Shown here: positions 9,086-16,357 of the stretch, piece by piece
Layout of the letters: every line of letters starts with the position of its first letter
Position numbering within the stretch: position 1 is the stretch's first letter
Source of the DNA: Pedobacter polaris
Lineage (GTDB): Bacteria > Bacteroidota > Bacteroidia > Sphingobacteriales > Sphingobacteriaceae
DNA: 64,000 nt
Assembly: GCF_005116505.1 (NCBI RefSeq)
Contig: NZ_SWBR01000001.1
Span: 434,001 to 498,000, forward strand
Reading direction: 5' to 3'
Translations under genes and position numbers: made by a program
The notes under the pieces: model-generated
The model's input: only the letters and a program-made list of their open reading frames with translations
What the model was told of the DNA's origin: nothing
The model's database searches: none

Positions 9086-9196
9086 CTAACAATAATCAAA
9101 ATTACAACTCATCACATCTTTTCTAAACCTAGTTTTCTTTTTTAACAACAATTTCAGGCCAGCAGTTACCTTATCCAAGGTAGTTAGAAAACTCAT
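9086..9196 (-). CDS. candidate 36-aa peptide in the leader of the lipoprotein gene
   Basis: A short frame starts 19 bases after the TTTATGT half of the shared upstream element. It encodes a basic amphipathic peptide (MSFLTTLDKVTAGLKLLLKK, then a short tail ending CNFDYC) with two C-terminal cysteines and no secretion signal. It could be a leader peptide, a small peptide product, or chance in a long untranslated leader. No homologue is recognised. Confidence 0.25.
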   Translation of the reverse strand: MSFLTTLDKVTAGLKLLLKKKTRFRKDVMSCNFDYC

Positions 9197-9214
9197 TGGC
9201 TGTTCCAATCCTAC

Positions 9215-9258
9215 ACATAAAGCCTAAATTTCTTTTTGAACAGTCAATTTTACATGAC
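9215..9258 (-). promoter_or_regulatory. bipartite upstream element, copy A
   Basis: On the minus strand GTCATGT (9258–9252) is followed after exactly 30 bases by TTTATGT (9221–9215), extended to TTTATGTGTAGGATTG. The same element with the same spacing occurs at 10281–10324 and 11099–11142. It lies just after the terminator of the NVEALA-2 gene, so it probably drives the lipoprotein–signal peptidase operon. Confidence 0.55.
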
Positions 9259-9305
9259 TAATAGATGTAAACACATTGTTAATTCATATTTTATAAATAT
9301 ATATG

Positions 9306-9337
9306 CAAAAAAACCCAGATGAAAAATCTGGGTTTTT
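9306..9337 (-). terminator. rho-independent terminator after NVEALA-2
   Basis: Hairpin with stem CCCAGAT/ATCTGGG and a 5-base loop, flanked by A-tract and T-tract so it can work in both directions. It lies about 50 bases after the stop of the 9387–9689 gene. Confidence 0.85.
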
Positions 9338-9386
9338 GTAGTTACTTCATTAAAGTATTTAGCCTTCAACTTTGAAGCTCTTGAGA

Positions 9387-9689
9387 TTACTGTTTCTTAC
9401 CTTTAATTGTGGCAGATCCCCCGTTATAGGTAACTGTACATTCACTTCCATTCTCACTGCAATTTACAGTTTCACCAACGCCAATTTCATCTTCCTTTTC
9501 AGTTGCCTTCGCATCTAAAATCGCAAACTGACTGTTAGATGCAACGGCAGAAACATCTCTTAGTTTAATTTGCGTTTGACTGTTCGCTTCGTTTCCATTA
9601 AGGTTACTTAACCCCCAAATAGACATAGCTAAAGCCAACACTGGCATTCCAGCTTTTAACATCAGTTTTTTCTTAGAAAATTTTTCCAT
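9387..9689 (-). CDS. NVEALA-like small exported peptide, copy 2
   Basis: A 100-aa protein with a Lys-rich start, a hydrophobic segment (about residues 14–29) and a region FAILDAKATE in the place where NVEALA peptides carry their naming motif. The C-terminal tail has two cysteines, C75 and C82 approximately, in NCSENGSECTVTYNGG, and ends TIKGKKQ. The tail closely matches the peptide at 9911–10204 (GSECTVT-aromatic-NG then TIKG-basic-K), so the two are paralogues. NVEALA proteins are short exported peptides of unknown function found in Bacteroidota, often beside BF3164 lipoproteins. It is followed by a strong terminator and appears to be its own transcript. Confidence 0.75.
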   Translation of the reverse strand: MEKFSKKKLMLKAGMPVLALAMSIWGLSNLNGNEANSQTQIKLRDVSAVASNSQFAILDAKATEKEDEIGVGETVNCSENGSECTVTYNGGSATIKGKKQ

Positions 9690-9910
9690 GATTTTTAAAT
9701 TTAGTTTATGATTAGATTGATTGTATTCTATAAAACATCGTTATTAAATATTATATAAGATTTGTTTCTTAAGGTTTCTAAGAATCTACATTCACTGGGG
9801 ATCATTTAATTTTACGTTACAAAAAGACCTTGGCATTATAAGTCAGCAGTCGATCAATATTATCTTTATTTCAATACAAACATAGCACGTAATAAGATTA
9901 GGTACATTTA

Positions 9911-10204
9911 TTAATCTTTTCTACCTTTAATTGTGAAAGGTTGTCCATTAAAAGTAACTGTACATTCACTTCCGGTCGCTCCGCATGGACAGCTACTCCC
10001 AACTTCACAAGTCGAAACTTCTCCTTCAGTTTCTGCAGCTTTCGCATTCTCTATATCCACAATATTGGATATTTCGATTTTTTGAATATCCCTTAATTTA
10101 ATTATCGCTTGCTTGTTGATATTCATCACATCAAGGGTTGCAAGGCAAACAATAATTACACATATTACATTTACAAAACAAAACATCAAAACTTTCCTAA
10201 TCAT
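9911..10204 (-). CDS. NVEALA-like small exported peptide, copy 1
   Basis: A 97-aa protein with an N-terminal hydrophobic helix (about residues 6–25), the motif-like segment IENAKAAETEGE, then a cysteine-rich tail containing CEVGSSCPCGATGSEC (four cysteines) and ending NGQPFTIKGRKD. Compared with the paralogue at 9387–9689, the last 20 residues are conserved while the Cys-rich insert is longer. The conserved upstream element ends 77 bases before the start codon. The disulfide-capable tail and small size fit an exported peptide. Function is unknown, and the NVEALA assignment rests on architecture, motif position and neighbours. Confidence 0.72.
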   Translation of the reverse strand: MIRKVLMFCFVNVICVIIVCLATLDVMNINKQAIIKLRDIQKIEISNIVDIENAKAAETEGEVSTCEVGSSCPCGATGSECTVTFNGQPFTIKGRKD

Positions 10205-10280
10205 AACTAAATCCTCATAAATAATGTGTTATTAACATAATCTAAATTAAGAAGAATGAAAACACAAAAATCAATCCTAC

Positions 10281-10324
10281 ACATAAAAGTCTCATTCCGT
10301 GCCCAATATTCTATATGACATGAC
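10281..10324 (-). promoter_or_regulatory. bipartite upstream element, copy B
   Basis: Minus-strand GTCATGT (10324–10318), 30 bases, then TTTATGT (10287–10281), continuing GTAGGATTG as in copy A. Inside the spacer, TTGG-CACG is shared with copy C at the same position. It ends 77 bases upstream of the NVEALA-1 start codon. Confidence 0.6.
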
Positions 10325-10614
10325 GAATGGATAAAACACCTAATTATACAACCATAAGACTATAGCCATCTATCTAACAATGAAATATTTATGAAATAAA
10401 AGTCAATAAAGCCAAACCATGTAATACAAGTTAGTCACAGGTTTCTATGGAAATTGAATTGATAATGTTAAAGAGTAAGACTGTAATAACGAGTGGCTTT
10501 TTAATATAGAGCCTCCTTGAGTGTTTGCTAGAAATAGTCTACCTAGAAAGATAATTCCTGAAAAATTTAGAATACTATATTGAAGTTTTGCAATTATTAC
10601 GACAAAATTTTATA
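10325..10614. other. gene-free stretch between the DUF1573 gene and element B
   Basis: No credible gene, hairpin terminator or repeat was seen. The 3' end of the DUF1573 transcript must lie here, but no clear hairpin plus T-run is visible. Confidence 0.4.
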
Positions 10615-11040
10615 CTACTTCACTACATTACCAATAAGGGTCAATGATTTAGGTGAATCATTAGTATTAGTTGACAAGCTTATTACTTTATTTTGCATAC
10701 CTGTTTCAGCACTTGAAAAAACCGCTGTTATCGAATCTGTTTGATTATAAAGTATAGGCTTTCGTGGAACTGATGCCACCGTGCATCCGCAGCTTGTCGC
10801 TGCATTGTATATAATTAGTGGAACTTTGCTTCTGTTAACAACATAAAAGACATGTTTCACTTTTGACCCCACTTTAATTTTACCAAAATCGTACGTAGGA
10901 TTAGGCACGTATATCTTCGATAAAGTATCAACTTCAATGTCCTTAGATGACCTTTTGCTTAAATCATACGAGCTCAAATTGTTGTTATCAGCCGAATAAC
11001 ATCCTATTAATACAATACAAATAACAAAAATAAATTTCAT
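10615..11040 (-). CDS. DUF1573 domain lipoprotein
   Basis: A 141-aa lipoprotein with signal peptide and lipobox VLIGC (Cys about residue 14). The mature part is a DUF1573 domain, an Ig-like fold marked by YDFGKIKVGSKVKHVFYVVN and the signature TSCGCTVAS near residue 84–92. Function of DUF1573 is not established; in Bacteroidota it is frequently found beside BF3164 lipoproteins and NVEALA peptides. The shared upstream element ends 59 bases before its start codon. It is separated from the next downstream gene by 410 bases and so is likely a separate transcript under common control. Confidence 0.85.
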   Translation of the reverse strand: MKFIFVICIVLIGCYSADNNNLSSYDLSKRSSKDIEVDTLSKIYVPNPTYDFGKIKVGSKVKHVFYVVNRSKVPLIIYNAATSCGCTVASVPRKPILYNQTDSITAVFSSAETGMQNKVISLSTNTNDSPKSLTLIGNVVK

Positions 11041-11098
11041 GATACTGGAAAGATTAAATGAAGTTAAATGAATTAGGAGATATACACCACTTTTTTGG

Positions 11099-11142
11099 AC
11101 ATAAAGCTATTTTTTCGTGTCCAACAAACTTATTGACATGAC
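11099..11142 (-). promoter_or_regulatory. bipartite upstream element, copy C
   Basis: Minus-strand GTCATGT (11142–11136), 30 bases, TTTATGT (11105–11099). The spacer resembles copy B (GTCATGTCA start; TTGG-CACG-AA in the middle). It ends 59 bases upstream of the DUF1573 start codon and lies at the 3' end of the Fic remnant. Confidence 0.58.
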
Positions 11143-11169
11143 ATAATTGGTAACTACAATCCGTCAACG

Positions 11170-11620
11170 CTAAAATTAATCCTTTGATATGATCAGAGTT
11201 ATGTGTTAAAACTAGCAGATTTAGCAGTTCTAACTTGATCTTTTGCTTAGAAGTCATAAGCTTTTTAATCTCCCTAATGATATGAGAAGTTTAAAGCGCA
11301 ATTTCCTCAACAGCATCGAGCATATAAAGAATTCATGGCTCCCAATTGTCAGATCCCTAGTTTTTTGTAAAAGACGATAAGTTGCTTATTTTGGTTAATC
11401 TACCAACTTAAATAAAGTATAGGCAGTCTTAACAAATCCTCTTTTAACGAGATAAAGAATATTAATGATACGACCTGTAAGTCCATTCCCATCAAAGAAT
11501 GGATGAATGCTTTCGAACTGATTGTGAAATGATAGCCATCTTAACAACTGGTTCCACATTATATGTAAGAATGCATATTTCACTTAGAAATTTATTACGA
11601 ATTTTCTCTGAGCAACGGCA
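11170..11620 (-). pseudogene. decayed Fic-family protein (AMPylase-type fold)
   Basis: Minus-strand frames join into one broken Fic protein. First [11 protein letters not shown], then after a shift [20 protein letters not shown], the Fic loop in which the first Arg of GNGRxGR is Leu. This continues [14 protein letters not shown] to a stop, then ATYRLLQKTRDL, then after another shift DNWEP-stop-ILYMLDAVEE (a Trp to stop change), another stop, and SHIIREIKKLM and beyond. Order and spacing match the C-terminal half of Bacteroidota Fic proteins. At least two frameshifts and three to four stops make it non-functional. The exact ends are uncertain. It lies between the accessory cassette and the tRNA-Asp gene. 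Confidence 0.85.
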
Positions 11621-11703
11621 TATCATTACTTACAGCTCATTTCTCGGCTAGTACTAACCAAACGATCGGAAATACTGAACCTTTTTGAAGAATCTTCAGA
11701 ATC

Positions 11704-11732
11704 AAAAAAGCCTCAACTTTCGTTAAGGCTTT
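11704..11732 (-). terminator. terminator of the tRNA-Asp transcript
   Basis: Hairpin AAAGCCT-C-AAC / GTT-A-AGGCTTT with a short TTTC loop and a T-run on the minus strand, starting 4 bases past the tRNA 3' end. Confidence 0.8.
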
Positions 11733-11735
11733 CAG

Positions 11736-11809
11736 CGGACCGGACGGGACTCGAACCCGCGACCTCCGCCGTGACAGGGCGGCATTCTAACCAGCTGAAC
11801 TACCGGTCC
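11736..11809 (-). tRNA. tRNA-Asp (GTC anticodon)
   Basis: The minus strand folds into a complete cloverleaf: acceptor GGACCGG/CCGGTCC with discriminator G, D-arm GTTCAGCTGGTTAGAA, anticodon stem CCGCC/GGCGG around loop CTGTCAC with anticodon GTC, and T-arm GCGGG-TTCGAGT-CCCGT. CCA is not encoded. The accessory region lies on its 3' side, the usual side for integration at tRNA genes. Confidence 0.97.
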
Positions 11810-11847
11810 GTTTTCCTCAAAACGAAATCACTTTCGGATTGGGATTG

Positions 11848-11881
11848 CAAATATAGTGTCTTTAATTTATTTTACAACAAA
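11848..11881 (-). promoter_or_regulatory. Bacteroidota promoter of tRNA-Asp
   Basis: On the minus strand TTTGTTG (11881–11875) is followed after 19 bases by TATATTTG (11855–11848), matching the -33 TTG and -7 TAnnTTTG consensus of the main Bacteroidota sigma factor. It lies 39 bases upstream of the mature tRNA 5' end. Confidence 0.65.
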
Positions 11882-11904
11882 TATTTTAAAATAATTGTAA
11901 GCGC

Positions 11905-12978
11905 TTAAATTACAGCACCTTCTTTCATCTTTTCTGCATTCTCTGCAAATTGTAAGGCATCAATTAGCTCCTGCACGTTTCCATCCATCACATTATTTAG
12001 GTTATAAAGCGTCAATCCTATACGGTGATCTGTTACTCTTCCCTGTGGATAATTGTATGTTCTGATCTTTGCAGACCTATCTCCAGTTGATACCATAGTT
12101 TTACGTCGAGCAGCAACGTCACCATTTTTTTTCTGTAATTCTATATCATACAACTTGCTACGTAGCATCTCCATTGCAATGATACGATTACCCAACTGAG
12201 ATCTATCTTGCTGACAAACTACAACAATACCCGATGGTTTATGCGTTAATTGCACTTTAGTTTCAACTTTGTTTACATTTTGTCCACCAGCACCACCAGA
12301 ACGAGAAGTGTGTAACTCAATGTCACCAGGGTTAATGTATAGATCAATCTCCTCAGCCTCTGGCAAAACCGCTACAGAAGCAGCTGAGGTATGCACACGA
12401 CCCTGTGTTTCTGTATCTGGCACACGTTGTACACGATGAACTCCAGATTCATATTTCAATTGGCCATACACATCTTCGCCACTTACCTTTAAAATCACCT
12501 CTTTGTAACCACCTGCTGTACCTTCAGTAACGTCTACAGTTTCTACTTTCCAGCCCTTGGTATCAAAATAGCGGCTATACATTCTATACAAATCGCCAGC
12601 AAATAAAGCTGCTTCATCTCCACCGGTACCACCTCTAATTTCAAAAACTGCATTTTTAGCATCTTCCGGATCTTTTGGTATCAACATCAAACGGATATTT
12701 TCTTCCATCTTTTCTTGTTGTTCCAATAACATATCCAGTTCTTCTTTTGCCATTTCACGCATTTCTTGGTCCTTTTCAGTACTCAAAATCTCCTTGTTGG
12801 CATCAATATTACTCATTACATTTTTGTAGATCTTGTATTCATCCACAATCTTGCCTAAGTCTTTATACTCCTTATTTAAAGCTGCAAAACGCTTCATATC
12901 CTGCATAGTATCCGGATTGCTCAATTGCTCTTCCACATCTTCCCAACGCAGTTTTATCGCTTCTAATTTTTCTAACAT
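11905..12978 (-). CDS. prfA: peptide chain release factor 1
   Basis: Class I release factor that recognises UAA and UAG and triggers peptide release on the ribosome. The GGQ catalytic motif is in [14 protein letters not shown] near residue 231. The anticodon-mimic tripeptide has the PxT form ([15 protein letters not shown]), as in RF1 and unlike the SPF of RF2. There is no RF2-type programmed frameshift. An N-terminal coiled-coil domain (about 1–100) precedes the core. Length 357 is standard. It is a single-gene unit close to tRNA-Asp. Confidence 0.97.
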   Translation of the reverse strand: MLEKLEAIKLRWEDVEEQLSNPDTMQDMKRFAALNKEYKDLGKIVDEYKIYKNVMSNIDANKEILSTEKDQEMREMAKEELDMLLEQQEKMEENIRLMLIPKDPEDAKNAVFEIRGGTGGDEAALFAGDLYRMYSRYFDTKGWKVETVDVTEGTAGGYKEVILKVSGEDVYGQLKYESGVHRVQRVPDTETQGRVHTSAASVAVLPEAEEIDLYINPGDIELHTSRSGGAGGQNVNKVETKVQLTHKPSGIVVVCQQDRSQLGNRIIAMEMLRSKLYDIELQKKNGDVAARRKTMVSTGDRSAKIRTYNYPQGRVTDHRIGLTLYNLNNVMDGNVQELIDALQFAENAEKMKEGAVI

Positions 12979-13194
12979 AGTATTAAATTCTTTTGAAAAT
13001 CTGCTTCGCTACAATAAACAAAGCAAGTCCCGCTTTACGTTTAAAATTTTCAGAAAAAGAAAATTCCACTTCAATCGGGTTTATTAAACACAAACCTGTG
13101 CAAATAAAGATACAAAAATAAGGAAAAATCCTCAGTTTGCAGTTTTCCGTTAACAGTTTTGTAACCTTGACATCTTGATACTCGATACTTTATA

Positions 13195-13941
13195 CTAATT
13201 ACCCTTAAAGTATTCCAACCTCAACTCCTGTCCATCAAAAACTCCGTAAGAGTTATAATTAATCCACTCGCCAAGGTTTACATATCTAGAATTACTGTTC
13301 AATTTAATATCTAAGGGCAAATGTCTGTGCCCAAAAATAAAATAGTCAAAATGTTCTTTTTGTAGTTGTTCTTTCGCATAAATCGCAAGCCATTCTTGCT
13401 CTTCACCTAAAAACACTTCTTTCTTGTCGTTAGCTAATCTACTATTTCCAGACCAGCCGTTGGCAACAAACATTCCAATTCGAGGGGGTAATACAGAAAA
13501 AAGCCACTGGCAAAAAGGATTTCTAAAAATCTTACGCAAAAACTTATACTTCGCATCGCCAGGTCCTAATCCATCTCCATGGTGCAAGTAAAACTTCTTT
13601 CCATTTCTCTCTATAATCAATTCATCACTAATAATTTCTATTCCAATTTCTTTGATGAAATAATCATTTACCCACATGTCATGGTTTCCTTTAAAGAAAT
13701 AAATTTTTATACCAGCATCCGCCATTTGGGCAAGCTTCCCTTGCAACCGAATAAATCCCTTTGGAATAACTTTGTAATATTCAAACCAAAAATCAAAAAT
13801 ATCACCCATTAAAAACAACTCCTCACAGGTAGATTCAATAGAATTTAACCAATTTACAATGTGCATTTCCCTTTTACGACTCTCATCATAATTTGGTGCA
13901 CCTAAGTGAAAATCTGAAGCGAAATAAATGTTCTTTGTCAT
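13195..13941 (-). CDS. lpxH: UDP-2,3-diacylglucosamine diphosphatase
   Basis: Metallophosphoesterase of lipid A synthesis, hydrolysing UDP-2,3-diacylglucosamine to lipid X at the inner membrane face. Metal-binding motifs appear in order: ASDFHLG (DxH), MGDIFDFW (GDxxD), KGNHDMW (GNHD), and YFIFGHRHLP (GHxH). The start at 13941 is chosen because the domain begins at once (MTKNIYFASDFH) and a TACCTTTG -7 box lies 10 bases upstream. The in-frame extension to 14016 is a translation of 7-base repeats. Length 248 is typical. Confidence 0.93.
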   Translation of the reverse strand: MTKNIYFASDFHLGAPNYDESRKREMHIVNWLNSIESTCEELFLMGDIFDFWFEYYKVIPKGFIRLQGKLAQMADAGIKIYFFKGNHDMWVNDYFIKEIGIEIISDELIIERNGKKFYLHHGDGLGPGDAKYKFLRKIFRNPFCQWLFSVLPPRIGMFVANGWSGNSRLANDKKEVFLGEEQEWLAIYAKEQLQKEHFDYFIFGHRHLPLDIKLNSNSRYVNLGEWINYNSYGVFDGQELRLEYFKGN

Positions 13942-13950
13942 GTACAATCT

Positions 13951-13958
13951 CAAAGGTA
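13951..13958 (-). promoter_or_regulatory. candidate -7 box for lpxH
   Basis: Minus-strand TACCTTTG fits TAnnTTTG; a matching -33 TTG is not obvious. It lies within the upstream in-frame extension, supporting the internal start. Confidence 0.35.
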
Positions 13959-13963
13959 ATTCA

Positions 13964-13998
13964 AAAAGCTGAAAGCCGAAAGCATAAAGACCAAAGCT
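13964..13998. repeat. five degenerate 7-bp tandem repeats (AAAGCTG type)
   Basis: Consecutive units AAAAGCT, GAAAGCC, GAAAGCA, TAAAGAC, CAAAGCT. The same kind of array occurs at 53932–53966. Confidence 0.7.
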
Positions 13999-14099
13999 TA
14001 ATGCCCACAACATCAATAACTTTTAGTTTTTTTTGTTCCTTTTGTAGTTTAAATTTTAAGCTTCGAAAAACATATATTAGTAAATAAATTTATTTTGAC

Positions 14100-16226
14100 A
14101 TGAAAAAGCCACTCATTTTAAGCTTATTTGCAATTGTACTTTTTGCCTGTAACCAAGGTAAAAAGCCAGCAGAAAAAATCAATTTAATGACATATCCAGA
14201 AGCAAAAAAAGACTCAACTACAGATAATTATTTTGGTACAACTATAGCAGATCCTTACCGTTGGCTAGAAAATGACACTTCAGCGGAAACAAAAAAATGG
14301 GTGGATGCAGAAAATAAAATCACATCAAATTACCTATCACAAATTCCATACAGGGACGATATTAAAAAGCGATTAACAGAAGTATGGAATTATCCAAAAG
14401 AAACAGCCCCTTTTAAAGTTGGTGAATATTATTTTTTAACTAAAAACAATGGTCTACAAAACCAAAGTGTTTGGTTTATTAAAAAGGGCTTAAATGGCAC
14501 AGAGGAGTTATTTCTTGATCCAAATACACTCTCTAAAGATGGAACAGCTTCTATCTCTTTATTAGGTTTTTCTCCTAACAAAAAATATGTGGCTTACGCT
14601 ATTGCACAATCTGGTTCTGATTGGAGCAATATCTATGTAATGGAAATTGCAAGTAAAAAGAAATTAGCTGACGAATTGAAGTGGACTAAGTTTTCTGGAG
14701 CAAGATGGAAAGGCGATGGTTTTTATTACAGCCGCTATGATGAACCTAAAAAAGGCATGGAACTATCTGGAGCCAATAAATTTCAAAAAGTATATTACCA
14801 TAAACTGGGCGACTTACAGAAAGATGACCAGTTGATATTTGAAGACAAAACCAATCCGAATTTATATTTTGGTGCAGATGTAACTGAGGATGAACATTTT
14901 TTAACTTTATATGCAAGTGCCGGTACATCAGGCAATGCATTGTATTACCAAGACCTAACAGACCCTAATGGTAAAATAAACTTATTGGTTAAAGGATTTG
15001 AAAATAACCATAGTGTTATTAATAATATTGGCGACAAGTTATTGATAAATACAGATTTAGACGCTCCGAACAAGCAGGTTGTTTTAATTGATCCAAAAAA
15101 TTCAGACCCCAAAAACTGGCAAAAAATTATCCTGGAATCAAAATTAGCTTTAGAAGGTGCAAGTACTGGCGGAGGCTTTTTATGGGCTTCATATTTAAAA
15201 GATGCAAGCACAAACATTGTTCAATTCGATCTATCTGGCAAAAAAATTAAAGAGGTAAAATTGCCTGATATTGGAACCGTTGGAGGTTTTGGCGGCTATA
15301 AAGACGATACAGAATTCTTTTATTCATTCACCAACTTTACTACACCAGGCACTATTTATCGTTATGATATTAAGAAGGGGGAGTCAAGTTTATTTAAGAA
15401 ATCAGAGTTGAAGTTCGATACAGAGAATTACGAAACTAAGCAGGTCTTCTATCCATCAAAAGACGGAACTAAAATACCCATGTTTATCGTTCATAAAAAA
15501 GGAATTAAACTCGATGGAAACAACCCGGTTTACTTGTATTCTTATGGTGGTTTTCAAGTTTCACTAACCCCTGGATTTAGCTTATCTAGAATGTTATTCT
15601 TAGAAAAAGGTGGTATTTACGTTCAACCTAGTTTACGAGGAGGTAGTGAGTATGGTGAGGCTTGGCATAAGGCAGGTATGTTAGAAAAGAAACAAAATGT
15701 TTTTGATGATTTTATTGGTGCTGCAGAATATCTAATTAAGGAAAAATATACCAACCCTAGCAAAATTGCAATATCTGGTGGCTCGAACGGTGGTTTATTA
15801 GTTGGCGCCTGCATGACACAGCGACCAGAGCTTTTTAAAGTTGCTTTGCCTGCAGTTGGGGTTTTAGATATGTTGCGCTATCATAAATTTACAGTAGGCT
15901 GGGGCTGGGCTGTAGAATATGGAAGTAGTGATAACCAAACAGACTTTGATTATTTAATTAAGTACTCTCCGTTGCATAACATTAAAGCAGGTGTAAATTA
16001 TCCGGCAACATTAATTACAACAGCTGATCATGATGACCGTGTTGTGCCTGCACACTCTTTTAAATTTGCGGCGACTTTACAAGAAAAATATAAAGGTAAA
16101 AACCCAATGTTAATTAGAATTGAGACTAAGGCCGGCCATGGAGCAGGTAAACCTACTACAAAAATGATTGAAGAAGCTGCAGATGTTTGGAGTTTTGTAT
16201 TTCAGAATTTGGGAATTACCTATTAA
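14100..16226 (+). CDS. prolyl oligopeptidase family serine peptidase (S9), lipoprotein
   Basis: Exported peptidase cleaving short peptides, typically after proline. The N-terminus MKKPLILSLFAIVLFAC is a lipoprotein signal with the Cys at residue 17. The substrate-gating beta-propeller follows (about residues 30–430), starting with the family hallmark 'YPEAKKDSTTDNYFGTTIADPYRWLEND'. The C-terminal alpha/beta-hydrolase has catalytic Ser near 562 (SGGSNGGLL), Asp near 645 (DHDDRVVPAHS) and His near 679 (KAGHGAGKPT). Length 708 fits the family. It stands alone between lpxH and the ferredoxin reductase. Confidence 0.95.
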   Translation: MKKPLILSLFAIVLFACNQGKKPAEKINLMTYPEAKKDSTTDNYFGTTIADPYRWLENDTSAETKKWVDAENKITSNYLSQIPYRDDIKKRLTEVWNYPKETAPFKVGEYYFLTKNNGLQNQSVWFIKKGLNGTEELFLDPNTLSKDGTASISLLGFSPNKKYVAYAIAQSGSDWSNIYVMEIASKKKLADELKWTKFSGARWKGDGFYYSRYDEPKKGMELSGANKFQKVYYHKLGDLQKDDQLIFEDKTNPNLYFGADVTEDEHFLTLYASAGTSGNALYYQDLTDPNGKINLLVKGFENNHSVINNIGDKLLINTDLDAPNKQVVLIDPKNSDPKNWQKIILESKLALEGASTGGGFLWASYLKDASTNIVQFDLSGKKIKEVKLPDIGTVGGFGGYKDDTEFFYSFTNFTTPGTIYRYDIKKGESSLFKKSELKFDTENYETKQVFYPSKDGTKIPMFIVHKKGIKLDGNNPVYLYSYGGFQVSLTPGFSLSRMLFLEKGGIYVQPSLRGGSEYGEAWHKAGMLEKKQNVFDDFIGAAEYLIKEKYTNPSKIAISGGSNGGLLVGACMTQRPELFKVALPAVGVLDMLRYHKFTVGWGWAVEYGSSDNQTDFDYLIKYSPLHNIKAGVNYPATLITTADHDDRVVPAHSFKFAATLQEKYKGKNPMLIRIETKAGHGAGKPTTKMIEEAADVWSFVFQNLGITY

Positions 16227-16333
16227 CACAGAATTAAAAAGGCTGATTATTTAGCTGAGAAACCATAAACTACCAAATTAATAGATTTTATCAAAATAAT
16301 CTGGAATATGTCTAAATAGTGTGTCTGATTTTG

Positions 16334-16341
16334 TAACTTTG
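16334..16341 (+). promoter_or_regulatory. candidate -7 box for the ferredoxin reductase–ferredoxin operon
   Basis: TAACTTTG matches TAnnTTTG and lies 16 bases before the start codon, like other -7 boxes in this window. The -33 element is not clear. Confidence 0.42.
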
Positions 16342-16357
16342 CATCAAATTTTTTTGC

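Larger units (their letters stand above)
8879..9305. other. long leader region of the lipoprotein–signal peptidase operon
   Basis: No full-size gene. It contains the candidate 36-aa frame and the bipartite element at 9215–9258. The distance from that element to the lipoprotein start (about 337 bases) is unusually long, which leaves room for a small gene or a structured leader. Confidence 0.45.

Noticed and set aside
11054..11257. A 67-residue minus-strand frame with four cysteines just upstream of the DUF1573 gene
   Set aside because: Its first part continues in frame from SHIIREIKKLM of the Fic remnant, and its latter part covers the upstream element C, so it is pseudogene debris, not a Cys-rich peptide gene.
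11395..11583. A 62-residue frame containing HPFFDGNG as a small intact Fic protein
   Set aside because: Homology continues on both sides in other frames and beyond stops; it lacks the rest of the fold and has a damaged catalytic loop.
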